A DNA stretch of 64,000 nt from Ariolimax columbianus (taxonomy: Eukaryota; Mollusca; Gastropoda; Stylommatophora; Arionidae), in assembly GCA_036924085.1 (NCBI GenBank), contig JAVGWX010000019.1:16319131-16383130 (forward strand). The letters are read 5' to 3'. The notes under the pieces are model-generated. The model made no database searches. It was not told the origin of the DNA and saw nothing but the letters and a program-made list of their open reading frames with translations. Each line of letters opens with the position of its first letter. Position 1 is the first letter of the stretch. Both the position numbers and the translations under genes were made by a program. This document shows positions 10,195 to 20,872 of this stretch, piece after piece.

Positions 10195-10640
10195 TGAATT
10201 ATGTTATTTGTCGGTTTGATTTGTGTTTCTGGCTTTCTCTCTTTTCGGTTATTTGTGTCTTTGATTTGTGTTTCTGTCTTTTCTTTTTCTGTTATTTGTG
10301 TCTTTGATTTGTGTTTTGGCGTTCGCTCTTTTCTGTTACTTGTCTTTGATTTGTGTTTTGGCGTTCGCTCTTTTCTGTTACTTGTCTTTGATTTGTGTTT
10401 TGGCGTTCGCTCTTTTCTGTTACTTGTTTTTGATTTGTGTTTCTGGCTTTCTCTCTTTTCTGTTATTTGTGTCTTTGATTTGTGTTTTGGCTTTCTCTCT
10501 TTTATGTTACTGGTCTTTGATTTGTGTTTCTGGCTTTCTCTCTTTTCTGTTATTTGTGTCTTTGATTTGTGTTTCTGGCTTTCTTTCATTTCTGCTATTT
10601 GAATTTTTTGATTTGTGTGTCTGGCTTTCTATCTTTTCTG
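10195..10640. repeat. 43-46-bp minisatellite, about 10 copies
   Basis: GTCTTTGATTTGTGTTT recurs with alternating fillers GGCTTTCTCTCTTTTCTG and GGCGTTCGCTCTTTTCTG, giving 43- and 46-bp subtypes. Frames on both strands stay open through it. Confidence 0.92.
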
Positions 10641-11262
10641 GTATTTGTGTCTTTGTTTGTGTGTATTGTTTTCTGCCGCCCATTATCTAACAGTAACAAA
10701 GTAACCGTAGCAGAAACTGCCGTCGGCCATAAAAGTATTAGAGGTTTCAATGAAATAATAGGCCGACTAACCAGTTGCCTTCCTGGGCGTCCCTACATAA
10801 CCTACCTGTAAGACAAGTAACCGGTTACACCTTGGTAGAATTCCACTCGCGCGCTATATTTAGCCAGAACGTGACGAGAATCGTCGGACATGTTTCCCGG
10901 ACCTCGTGTTTGACCATGCCGATTTGACATGTATTTGCTTAGCGATATATATTCAACAGTCAAACATACAAGCCAGAGTTCCACCGTGAAGGTACACACA
11001 GCTCGAATGCCATGGAACCGGGGTATCGGACTTCTTTTTTGAAAATGTTTTGTTTCTGTCATTTGTGCGTGAGACTGAGCGGTCGCTATAGATGCACAGC
11101 GGCAAAAGCGGCCGCAGAACGCAATTTTGAAATGTCCGACTTGAGTAATGCTGTCCTTTTGTCCTATACGTACAATTACCGTTTTCGTATTTAGCGGAGT
11201 CGCTATAGCTGCGAGTTGTTGTTGTTTGATGACCACAATGAGTAAATTTACTCTTTTTTGTG
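10641..11262. other. No confirmed gene; 144-codon minus-strand frame
   Basis: The minus-strand frame at 10802-11236 is one of the two longest non-repetitive frames in the window and has mixed, non-biased composition, but I recognise no domain, signal peptide or membrane segment. An open plus-strand frame at 11012-11194 overlaps it. It could be an exon or chance. Confidence 0.25.
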
Positions 11263-11264
11263 CG

Positions 11265-11620
11265 CCCTGAAAAGGACGTTAAGTGGTGGGTTGTAGTAGC
11301 TTTCCTTACATCACGAGCATGCTGATGAAGGTGGACCGGGGTCCTCCACGTGGTTGTGCTATACTTGGCTTCACCTGCGTGGCTCTCACTACTACGGGGA
11401 GCACATCCGATCTACTTCTTGTCATTCAGGCTGCTTTGAAAATATCATGTTTTCAGGGAACTCTACACGGAAGAGAGATTGTGGTCTTGGTCAGTATATT
11501 GTTGCCTGACACGACGACCTGGTCAGTGTATTGTGCCTGACACGACGACCTGGTCAGCTTGTTGTGCCTGACTGGACTAGCGTTTCAGTTCCCCATAACT
11601 GCGAGGTTAAAGCGTTTGGT
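11265..11620 (+). repeat. Interspersed repeat I copy 1
   Basis: It aligns with 20195-20735. Shared words are AAGTGGTGGGTTGTAGTA, GAGCATGCTGATGAAG, GGTTGTGCTATACTTGGCTTC, ACGGGGAGCAC, GAAGAGAGATTGTGGTCTTG and ACTAGCGTTTCAGTT. It contains a short internal tandem repeat. Confidence 0.85.
11494..11575. repeat. 32-bp tandem repeat inside family I, about 2.5 copies
   Basis: GGTCAGTGTATTGTGCCTGA plus CACGACGACCT is repeated. The homologous site in family I copy 2 carries seven 37-bp units. Confidence 0.85.
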
Positions 11621-11682
11621 TTTCAGGAAACATTAAAGCGTTTGGTTCTCAAGAAACGAAGGACAATGCGAAACTGGCTTCC

Positions 11683-12362
11683 CTCCAGTACTAGGGTCGC
11701 TTAGCCTTCCTTCCCTCCAGTACATGGGTCCCTTAGCCTTCCTTCCCTCCAGTACTAGGGTCTCTTAGCCTTCCTGCTCTCCAGTACTAGGGTCTCTTAG
11801 CCTTCCTTCCCTCCAGTACTAGGGTCCCTTAGCCTTCCTCCCCTCCAGTACTAGGGTACCTTAGCCTTCCTTCCGTCTAGTACTAGAGTCTCTTAGCCTT
11901 CCTCCCCTCAAGTACTTGGGTCCCTTAGCCTTCCTCCCCTCCAGTACTAGGGTCCATTAGCCTTCCTCCCCTCCAGTACTATGGTCCCTTAACCTTCCTC
12001 CCCTCCAGTACTTGGTCCCTTAGCCTTCCTCCCCTCCAGTACTAGGGTCCCTTAGCCTTCCTCCCCTCCAGTACTAGGGTCCCTTAGCCTTCCTCCCCCC
12101 CCCCAGTACTGGATCCCTTAGCCTTCCTCCCCTCTAGTTCTAGGGTCCCTTAGCCTTCCTCCCCTCCAGTACCGGGTCCCTTAGCTTTCCTCCCCTCCAG
12201 TACTAGGTTCCCTAAGCCTTCCTCCCCTCCAGTACTAGGGTCACTTAGCCTTCCTCCCCTCTAGTTCTAGGATCCCTTAGTCTTCCTCCCCTCCAGTTCT
12301 AGGGTCCCTTAGCCTTTCCTCCCCTCTAGTATTAGGGTCCCTTAGCCTTCCTGTCCTCCCCT
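11683..12362. repeat. 32-bp minisatellite, about 21 copies
   Basis: CCAGTACTAGGGTCCCTTAG followed by CCTTCCTCCCCT recurs every 32 bp with scattered substitutions and a C8-9 run in one copy near 12100. Confidence 0.95.
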
Positions 12363-13065
12363 CGCCGAAACCAGAAATGTATGTATTTCCTCTCACACCA
12401 GAAGGGCTATCATCTTCATTACACTCTCCTTTGTTAATCTTCTATTTGTTCACCTTTCTCATAGTTTCCTCCTTATTCACCGAATATACATACATTTAAT
12501 TCCTCGTTATCGTCACAAATCAGCGCAGACGTCCCTCATTCTAGTAGGTTTTGTTTTCTCTCAGTCACCTCCCCCCTCCCCATTACCCCGCCCCCGCCTC
12601 CTCTACAGCCACCTGTTCCACGATCGTCATTATTAGCACTGTCATAATCTGTTGTGTATCCTTGCATTAAAATTTGAACCCCTGTGTTCTATTCTCCATC
12701 CATACCTCTTTGTTCACGCTGCTATCTTATTTTCACCAAAGTGCACGCTGTGTGTTATGATTATTTACTGTGCTCTATCGCCTCTCCCATTTCCCGATAA
12801 AACGTGTTATTCCCTCCTGTATACATGTGACTGTTAGCGATCTCTCTAATACAGATCAGAATAGAACTGTACACTTGGCATGTTCATGGCCTACAAGTGC
12901 TACTAAATGGGAAAGCCACTGCTTAATCATGACTTTCGTGGGCCGAAAATGCAAATATGAATGGACCGACAGCAGCCAGCGACATAGTTGACTGCTTGCA
13001 TCCGGGTCAATGACCTATACTAACCAAGATCATACTCCGCTTTCAAGTGACGACCTGAAAACAGA
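12363..13065. other. No recognisable gene
   Basis: A pyrimidine-rich 5' part (to about 12600) and an ordinary remainder. The short frames at 12652-12837 and 12770-12991 show no domain. Confidence 0.5.
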
Positions 13066-13205
13066 AGTCAATCATGCAGCCTAAGAGATTTAAGGATCGA
13101 AGAAGGAAGAATAACCGGTCTAAAAATGCCGTGCTGAAATCGGTTGTGTTGGATCGAAAGACACATATATCTCAGCCTCGCTGTAAATTACGACACAGTT
13201 TCACT
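13066..13205 (+). mobile_element. Retroposon B, divergent partial copy
   Basis: GGATCGAAGAAGGAAGAATA, GCTGAAATCGGTTGTGTTGG and TGTAAATTACGACACAGTTT correspond in order to the middle of retroposon B (compare 34975-35075). The (GAA)n end and 5' start are not seen. Confidence 0.6.
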
Positions 13206-13289
13206 AACGTCTGTACCAGGACAAGCTCCGAAGAAGGGGAACCGTCAATGTGCACTTGCTACCAGCCTTAATGTTCTCGTCATCTGTAT

Positions 13290-13745
13290 TGTTAGATGTT
13301 ATGTTAACTCACCACTACTTTATGGCACAGGAACATGGACAATAAATAACAAATTGGAGAAGAGTATTGGATCCTTCGACATGCAGGTAAATAGAAGATT
13401 GGGTCGCATTTCTTGGAAAAAAAGAAAAGAAGTTTTTAGATATTGGAAAAGTTGGGGGTGAAAAGAGAATTACTTACCGAAATTAGAGTTAGTTACGTTA
13501 TTTTGGCCAAATAACAAGACATGCTTCCCTGTTGAAGAGAATGCTACAGGCTACAATGAATGGCAGTCGTTCAAGAGGCAGACAACGTTATAAGTGGTTG
13601 GATAACATCGGGAGATGGACTGGAAAAAGACTCGAATTGTACCATTACGGAAAGAGATAGAGTACGCTGGAGTTCTATTGCATCCGACCTTTATTGCGGA
13701 GATGACACGAACTGAACTGAACTCCATAGCTCAGATAACCTTCTC
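13290..13745 (+). pseudogene. LINE RT C-terminal fragment
   Basis: The translation shows LLYGTGTWTINNKLEKSI, typical of the RT connection region (LLYGxExWxL), then RRLGRISW. After a frameshift a GRxRGRQRYKWLDNI-like basic tail and 'TELN' end follow. At least two frameshifts separate the pieces and no catalytic motif is present. Confidence 0.7.
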
Positions 13746-13859
13746 AGCAGCCACCCAGTGGCACTTTGGTTGGGTTGAAAATAATAACGTAGCTGAAACC
13801 TCCCAAGCATAAATGAAACTAAAAGTACTTGTCCAAAGACACGATATTAATTTATGTAA

Positions 13860-14215
13860 TTATGTACGTACAAAGATCGAGTTACAAACGAGGAAATACG
13901 AAATAGAATTACAACGGCTAAAGGTCCTTTCGAAGATCTCTTGGCAACTGTCAAAAGAAGGAAACTGACTTGGTACGGTCACATATCGAGATCAAATGGT
14001 CTTGCAAACACAATCCTCCACGGGAAGGTGCATGGCAGACGACGAAGAGGCCGGCCTAAAAAGAGATGGGAGGACAACATACAAGAATGAACCAGTCTCC
14101 GACCAGAAGAGTCACAGCGGCATCTGACAGAGAGGGATGGCGTGAAGTTGTGAGGATGTCTTCATGTGTGCCCAAACGACCTCACCGGTTACGGGATGAC
14201 CTGACCTGACCTAAA
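13860..14215 (+). pseudogene. LINE-R tail (copy 1)
   Basis: Encodes in pieces FEDLLATVKRRKLTWYGHIS, SNGLANTIL and RRRRGRPKKRWEDNI, closely matching the minus-strand LINE at 33.9-35.3 kb. The 3' ends also match (CCGGTTACGGGATGACCTGA against GGTTACGGGATCACGTGACC). 5'-truncated, no RT catalytic region. Confidence 0.85.
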
Positions 14216-14530
14216 TTATGCCATCCCTGGAATTATGTTCGGGTTTCTGTACTGACATTCTCCATATTTAGGAGCCACGATAGCCGAGCGATCTAGGTTT
14301 GATCCATAATTGATTCGGGATATTTTTTTTTCGCAAACGACTTCAAGTCGACTTGCCTTCAAATAGTGTATGCCAGAGAAAGTCGGGGAAGTAAGGTGGC
14401 CGGCGTGATGTTGACTACGTCACTCATAGTGGTGCCATTGGTCAAGTAAATATGGGCTTTACACCATATTCCTAATATGGGTGTAAACGAGATCTAAAAA
14501 AAGGGTAACCCTACTCCTTTAATAAATAAA
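14216..14530. other. No gene; possible worn tRNA-like head
   Basis: GATAGCCGAGCG (A-box-like) and AGGTTTGATCC (B-box-like) lie close together at about 14277-14312, as in a SINE head with an internal deletion. No second copy was found here. Confidence 0.3.
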
Positions 14531-16445
14531 ACAATTATCTATATAAAACAGTTCTCTATATAAAACAGTTCTCTAATATAAAACAGTTCTCTAATATAAA
14601 ACAGTTCTCTAATATAAAACAGTTCTCTAATATAAAACAGATCTCTATATAAAACAGATCTCTAATATAAAACAGTTCTCTAATATAAAACAGTTCTCTA
14701 ATATAAAACAATTATCTATATAAAACAGTTCTCTAATATAAAACAGTTCTCTAATATAAAACAGTTCTCTAATATAAAACAGTTCTCTAATATAAAACAG
14801 ATCTCTATATAAAACAGATCTCTAATATAAAACAGTTCTCTAATATAAAACAGTTCTCTAATATAAAACAGTTCTCTAATATAAAACAGTTCTCTAATAT
14901 AAAACAGTTCTCTAATATAAAACAGTTCTCTAATATAAAACAGTTCTCTATATAAAACAGTTCTCTAATATAAAACAGTTCTCTAATATAAAACAGTTCT
15001 CTAATATAAAACAGTTCTCTAATATAAAACAGTTCTCTAATATAAAACAGATCTCTAATATAAAACAGTTCTCTAATATAAAACAGTTCTCTAATATAAA
15101 ACAGTTCTCTAATATAAAACAGTTCTCTAATATAAAACAGTTCTCTAATATAAAACAGTTCTCTAATATAAAACAGTTCTCTAATATAAAACAGTTCTCT
15201 AATATAAAACAGTTCTCTAATATAAAACAGTTCTCTAATATAAAACAATTATCTAATATAAAACAGTTCTCTAATATAAAACAGTTCTCTAATATAAAAC
15301 AGATCTCTATATAAAACAGTTCTCTAATATAAAACAGTTCTCTAATATAAAACAGTTCTCTAATATAAAACAGTTCTCTAATATAAAACAGTTCTCTAAT
15401 ATAAAACAGTTCTCTAATATAAAACAGTTCTCTAATATAAAACAGTTCTCTAATATAAAACAGATCTCTATATAAAACAGATCTCTAATATAAAACAGTT
15501 CTCTAATATAAAACAGTTCTCTAATATAAAACAGTTCTCTAATATAAAACAGTTCTCTAATATAAAACAGTTCTCTGATATAAAACAGTTCTCTAATATA
15601 AAACAGTTCTCTAATATAAAACAGTTCTCTGATATAAAACAGTTCTCTGATATAAAACAGTTCTCTAATATAAAACAGTTCTCTAATATAAAACAGTTCT
15701 CTAATATAAAACAGTTCTCTGATATAAAACAGTTCTCTGATATAAAACAGTTCTCTGATATAAAACAGTTCTCTAATATAAAACAGTTCTCTAATATAAA
15801 ACAGTTCTCTGATATAAAACAGTTCTCTAATATAAAACAGTTCTCTAATATAAAACAGTTCTCTATATAAAACAGTTCTCTATATAAAACAGATCTCTAT
15901 ATAAAACAGTTCTCTAATATAAAACAGTTCTCTAATATAAAACAGATCTCTAATATAAAACAGTTCTCTAATATAAAACAGTTCTCTAATTTAAAACAGT
16001 TCTCTAATATAAAACAGATCTCTATATAAAACAGTTCTCTAATATAAAACAGTTCTCTAATATAAAACAGTTCTCTATATAAAACAGTTCTCTATATAAA
16101 ACAGTTCTCTAATATAAAACAGTTCTCTAATATAAAACAGTTCTCTATATAAAACAGTTCTCTATATAAAACAGTTCTCTAATATAAAACAGTTCTCTAT
16201 ATAAAACAGTTCTCTATATAAAACAATTATCTAAATAAAACAAATATCTATATAAAACAGTTCTCTATATAAAACAGTTTTATATCTCTATATAAAACAG
16301 TTTTCAATATAAACCAATTCTCTCTATATAACAATTCACTATATACAACTATTCTCAATAAATAAAACAATTCTCTCTCTATATAAACTCATTCTTTATA
16401 TAAAACAATTCTCTATATAAAATAATTATCCTTTACAAAACAATT
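14531..16445. repeat. 18-bp satellite, about 100 copies
   Basis: The unit ATAAAACAGTTCTCTAAT is repeated, mixed with 16-bp variants (TATATAAAACAGTTCTC) and AGATCTC, ACAATTATC and CTGATAT markers. A marker block containing ACAATTATCT repeats at 14531 and 14708. From about 16270 the copies decay. The minus-strand frame of 147 codons simply reads F-Y-I-R-E-L repeatedly. Confidence 0.97.
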
Positions 16446-17040
16446 CTCCTTGACATAATGTATCAATGCCATTGATTCACTCTGAGGGGGACACTTTTTG
16501 TGTGTTGAGGAATAAATACCGAATGCAACTGCAGTAACTGCGCAGTGTACAGGCCATGTTTTTATTTCCGATCATGAAAGGGGCCCGAATTCTACTGGAA
16601 GCATGAAATGTTCATACACTTGTGCACTGTATCTGTTGGTGCTGGCATGCATGTTATCGTCACAGGGTACAGCCACCAACAATGAAGGTAAAAATGCGAG
16701 GATATTCTAAGCTCGAGTTGTGTGTCACAGCTTTGTAGAGACGTGTTGAAGCCTGTCTGTGAATGGCTGTTTTTTGCTGAGTCGGGGTGTATTCGGCAAA
16801 ACACTTCAATGATTTATCAACCAGCTTAATACCATGTGAATGTGTCTTACTCTGCAGGCACCCGTTGAAATTCCAATACCGTTTAAATCAGGGGTTCTAA
16901 ACCTGGGGCATCCGTACCCATCGAAGTATTGGATTCAAATACATATTACTATCAACCAAAACACAACTACAAGAAAAACGATCGTTCTAACAGACTCCAG
17001 GAGAGTGCAGCGAGCCATATCAAGATCGAAGTAAGATAGA
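16446..17040. other. No recognisable gene
   Basis: Ordinary sequence. The short frames at 16592-16804 (-) and 16840-17034 (+) have no recognisable domain. Confidence 0.5.
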
Positions 17041-17174
17041 CTCTCACAAGAGGTCAAATATAACACCTGGATGCTGTCCCCTGACCTAGTCCTACAGTGG
17101 ATTCCCACTCTCACACGAGGTCAAATAAAATATCTGGATGCTGTCCCCTGACCTAGTCCTACAGTGGATTCCCG
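17041..17174. repeat. 67-bp direct duplication at the LINE-N edge
   Basis: CTCTCACAAGAGGTCAAATA and CTGTCCCCTGACCTAGTCC appear twice, starting at 17041 and 17108. The second copy runs into the RNase H reading LQWIPAHC. Confidence 0.85.
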
Positions 17175-17611
17175 CCCACTGTTGAGTCCTTGGAAAGGAG
17201 AAAGTACATAACATGGGAAAAGCCGGAAGTGGCGGCACGCAGACTTGCCATCCACAGAGCTATAAAGAAGCAAAGACACTCATCAAACGATCCATGAGGA
17301 CAGAGTGGAGAGACAAGCACAAAGAATACAAGCCAGAAAATCACAGCATAGACACACTTGGCAGAGATGGGCAGACAAAGATCTTCAGACTCAGAACGGG
17401 ACATTGCAGACTCAAGGCCCACCTCCACAGAGTGAGTTTAGAGACACCACCACATGGGATGTGGAGCACCCTAGCAAAGACCATAACATATCCTACACGA
17501 CTGTCCCACTTATACAGACTAAAGAGAGCCAGTCTGGCCCTGGGGTGGAGGAGCAACCATGCTTGAAATGCTGTGAGGGACCAACGAAGACCCTAAATGC
17601 ACGGTCTCATT
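17150..17611 (+). pseudogene. LINE-N RNase H and C-terminal region (copy 1)
   Basis: Reads LQWIPAHC, the conserved end of a LINE RNase H domain, then after a stop KAGSGGTQ, YKEAKTLIKRSMRTEWRDKH, IFRLRTGHCRLKAHLHRV, the region found after RNase H in gastropod-type LINE polyproteins. The Cys-rich end expected after HLHR is broken by a frameshift. A homologous minus-strand copy lies at 36.4-36.9 kb. Confidence 0.8.
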
Positions 17612-17812
17612 CGTGAACCTCACCGGACTAGAAGCACAGCATCAGTTGATCGTGAACCTCACCGGACTAGAAGCATAGCATCAGTTGATCGTGAACCTCA
17701 CAAGACTAGAAGCATACCATCAGTTGATCGTGAACCTCACAAGACTAGAAGCATAGCATCAGTTGATCGTGAACCTCACAAGACTAGAAGCATAGCATCG
17801 GTCGATACAAAA
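17612..17812. repeat. 39-bp array from the LINE-N 3' end, 5 copies
   Basis: CGTGAACCTCACCGGACTAG plus AAGCATAGCATCAGTTGAT begins at 17612, 17651, 17690, 17729 and 17768. The sequence ACTGGACTAGAAGCATAGCA exists once at the matching 3' end of LINE-N copy 2 (minus strand, about 36410-36440). Confidence 0.92.
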
Positions 17813-17944
17813 ATATGAAGGAACCAAATAATGTGTGCGTGGAACTCGGTCGCTGAATATATCTGTCCTTTTCGATTTGTGGTTTTTCCTTTAAGTAAAT
17901 ATGATAAAATCCAAATAATTTTTTGGCAACTGTTATTGTACTGT

Positions 17945-18230
17945 AAATTAACCAGTCAATCAACCAATCAATCAATCAACCAATCAATATCTTCTAATTC
18001 CCTGCAGCGCATAGGTCTTCAACAATAACACACACAATTCTGTCCCGTGCCATCCTTTCTAACTCAGTTTATATCATCCATGTTACCTTAACGCTTGTTG
18101 CAATCACCATTTTCCACGTGTGTTTTAACCTACATCTATGTCTTATGCCCTGGGGGTTCCAGAACAGAGATTGTCTTGTAAAATGCTATGTGAGTTGTAT
18201 TCAGTGCCAACGTCAGGTAATGTTGCCATC
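17945..18230 (-). pseudogene. LINE-T C-terminal tail (copy)
   Basis: Minus-strand reading gives RQSLFWNPQG, the diagnostic 'ITRQALxWNPQGKR' tail, then a basic and tryptophan-rich stretch and DLCAAG. A (TCAA)n tract at 17945-17990 is its TTGA-type 3' tail on the minus strand. Heavily mutated. Confidence 0.7.
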
Positions 18231-18375
18231 TATCCGGCCATTGTCCATAGTTCCGCATTAGGGACTTGATCATACCAATTCAATCCCTCTGTTCAGCACA
18301 TACACCCATTGATGAAATCTGGAACATTTCTCTTTCTAGTTTTCGTTCCCCGCGGTATACAACCATACTATAGCA

Positions 18376-18597
18376 TGGACATTCTCTCCACATTCTATTT
18401 AAATTCTCTCCACATTCTATTTAAATTCTCTCCACATTCTCTCTACATTCTATTTAAATTCTCTCCACATTCTATTTAAATTCTCTCCACATTCTCTCCA
18501 CATTCTATTTAAATTCTCTCCACATTCTCTCCACATTCTATTTAAATTCTCTCCACATTCTATTTAAATTCTCTCCACATTCTCTCCACATGTAATA
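18376..18597. repeat. 11/22-bp minisatellite
   Basis: ATTCTCTCCAC (11 bp) alternates with ATTCTATTTAA (11 bp) in irregular order, giving 22- and 33-bp periods, about 20 subunits. Confidence 0.93.
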
Positions 18598-19120
18598 CTT
18601 CCTTGTCGAGTTTGGAGATCTTGCTAGCCTTAGTAATAAGTTATACCGGCGGGAGAGTGACTCCTGGCAGGGTCATCGAAGTCAGACAAGTTCTTTGCGA
18701 GAAACCGGCCTAAGGGACCGATTAGCAGGGGGGGGGGGGGGGGACCCTGTAGGTGTAGCTGCAGAATCCACCGGCACGTGGTATATGGTCTTGGCTGCAT
18801 CTTGACATTGCATCTCTGTCCCTTTGTGACGATCTCCTAGGTGGCGGGGAATACCAGTCTACAGATTATCTGGCATGACTAAGTGAGGACTGATGAGATG
18901 GTCGTCTCAGATGTGTGTGCTATGTGTCTGGCGCGGCGATCATAGGACACCGACACATTTGACCGTCTCCCTTCGGAGATAATCAAAAAGATACGCCCAG
19001 ACCTCGAATCATGTCTCGTATAAGACAACAGACTTTATATAAACTTCCAACTCAGGTTTGCGTGTGCATTTGTCCGGGAGACAGTGGATTGTCAATAGCT
19101 ACTAGTTCGCAGCTATAGGG
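18598..19120. other. No recognisable gene; G16 run
   Basis: A run of 16 G at 18728-18743. Otherwise no family match. Confidence 0.5.
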
Positions 19121-19124
19121 ATTA

Positions 19125-19415
19125 CGTCATCACCACCACCACCATCACCACCATCACCACCACCATCACCACCATCACCACCACCATCACCACCACCACC
19201 ATAATTATCACCACCACCATCATCATCACCATCACCACCATCACCACCACCATCACCACCACCATCACCACCACCACCATCACCACCACCATCACCACCA
19301 CCACCATCATCATCACCACCATCATCATCACCATCACCATCACCACCACCACCATCACCACCATCACCACCACCATCACCACCACCATCATCATCACCAC
19401 CACCACCATCACCAA
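19125..19415. repeat. (CAC/CAT)n trinucleotide tract
   Basis: About 290 bp of CAC and CAT triplets, with an ATAATTATC interruption at about 19200. It reads as poly-His on + and Met/Val on -. Low complexity, not a protein gene. Confidence 0.97.
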
Positions 19416-19487
19416 GGCGGATTTCAGAATTCCTTTGAAGATTTGAATTTTTGTGGTGAACCTATTTTTGAAAAATGATCAATGTAT

Positions 19488-19785
19488 AAAATACTTAACT
19501 TAACAGAGTCTGCATACAACCAGTTGAATTTACATTACCTTTGCTCTCAAAGCTATGCGCACCCAATCTATTCTTAAATGCATTAATTGTCCATGCCCCC
19601 ACCACTTCCTGTGTCAAGGCATTCCACTGACTAAAAAAATATTTCCTAATATCTAATCTGGACCTTTCTTTAGTTAATTTGTAGATGTGCCCTCTTTTTC
19701 TTGCAGGTGGTTGAATTTTGAAGAAAAAAAACAACTTGTTATAGTTTAATTTATCCGTTCTTTTGATTATCTTATATGACACCGA
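19488..19785 (-). pseudogene. L2/CR1-like LINE 3' end (copy 2)
   Basis: Minus-strand frame YKIIKRTDKLNYNKLF, then RLDIRKYFFSQWNAL and INAFKNRLGAHSF. This is the same C-terminus and 3' end as 8391-8700, so one family. The start is truncated. Confidence 0.82.
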
Positions 19786-19924
19786 TCGATTGACACCTCT
19801 TGAAGTCGTACTGGCACATACTAGTCTGGTGATGATAACTTTGACGAAGGGGATGTGGGGAAATGCGGAGTTTATTCTTTGAGTCTGTTATTATGATAAG
19901 GTAAATAAACAACCGTATATTTGT

Positions 19925-20160
19925 TGTTGTTGTTTTTTTTTGTTGCGTTTGCCTTATTTTTCTAATCCCCAAGGCGGTGTGCGTTGCACTGTGTTTTTAT
20001 TTTGCGCCTGTCGGCCCAGTGCATCCGACTTCAGCATGCATTTTATGTAAGCGTCTGCTTCCTCCTGAATTTTCTAAAGGTGTTCTTCCCCGGGGTAAAG
20101 GCCGGTGCTGTGATGGGGATCGAACCCAGCACCTTCGGCTTGTGAGCCGTGCCACTCAAC
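19925..20160 (-). mobile_element. SINE-A copy 2, 5'-truncated
   Basis: Minus strand carries B-box GGTTCGATCCC, body ACATAAAATGCATGCTGAAG and AACGCACACCGCCTTGGGGA, and an A-rich tail at 19925-19945. The A-box side breaks off at about 20158. No TSD that I can defend. Confidence 0.85.
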
Positions 20161-20194
20161 TGAATATGAAAGGTCTTGTTGTTTAATCTGGTAT

Positions 20195-20732
20195 GTGCCA
20201 TGGGATGGGCATTAAGTAGCTGGTTGTAGTAACTTTCCTCACATCTCAAGCATGCTGATGAAGATGGACCTTAGTCCTCCAGGCGGTTGTGCTATGCCTG
20301 GCTTCATCGGCGAGGCGCTAACTGCTACGGGGATCACGTCGATCCTCATCTCGTCATTCAGCCTTGAAAATAGCCTGTTTCCAGGGAAAGCTACTTGGAA
20401 GAGAGATAGTGGTCTTGGTCAGTATATAGTGCCTAGTCATGTCGCGACGTCCTGGTCAGTATATAGTGCCTAGTCATGTCGCGACGTCCTGGTCAGTATA
20501 TAGTGCTTAGTCATGGCGCGACGTCCTGGTCAGTATATAGTGCCTAGTCATGTCGCGACGTCCTGGTCAGTATATAGTGCCTAGTCATGTCGCGACGTCC
20601 TGGTCAGTATATAGTGCCTAGTTCTGGCGTGACGTGTTGGTCAGTATATATTGCCTAGTCCTGGCGCGACGTCCTGGTCAATGTGTTGTGCGTGACCGAC
20701 TAACGTCTCAGTTCACCTGCTCATGCAGTATA
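20195..20732 (+). repeat. Interspersed repeat I copy 2
   Basis: Same word order as copy 1 at 11.3 kb (AAGTAGCTGGTTGTAGTA, AGCATGCTGATGAAG, GGTTGTGCTATGCCTGGC, GAAGAGAGATAGTGGTCTTG, ACTAACGTCTCAGTT), with a much longer internal array and SINE-K inserted at the end. Confidence 0.85.
20419..20690. repeat. 37-bp array inside family I, 7 copies
   Basis: TCAGTATATAGTGCCTAGTC plus ATGTCGCGACGTCCTGG repeats from 20419 in exact 37-bp steps. The last copies diverge (TTCTGGCGTGACGTG). Confidence 0.95.
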
Positions 20733-20863
20733 TGTAAAGATATGTCAGGTATCCATTTATATCTCAGTCGAATCGAGCATCTCAATAATGTGAATCGAAC
20801 CCGGTACCTTTTGAGAAGCAAGTGCTCTGCCACTCTGTTGCTCAGATGCCCCTTGCAGTATAA
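20733..20863 (-). mobile_element. SINE-K (tRNA-derived)
   Basis: Minus-strand head GAGCAACAGAGTGGCAGAGC (A-box) and GGGTTCGATTC (B-box), then ATATAAATGGATACCTGACA. A 9-bp TSD, TGCAGTATA, flanks it at 20724-20732 and 20864-20872. A pol III-type short retroposon rather than a tRNA gene, because the anticodon arm is disrupted and a non-tRNA tail is present. Confidence 0.82.
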
Positions 20864-20872
20864 TTGGAGACT

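Noticed and set aside
14531..16445. Promoter cluster
   Set aside because: TATA-like words come from an 18-bp satellite; there is no gene downstream. Kept only as a speculative finding.
19125..19415. His-rich (plus) or Met/Val-rich (minus) protein
   Set aside because: Pure trinucleotide repeat with no start context or flanking coding sequence.
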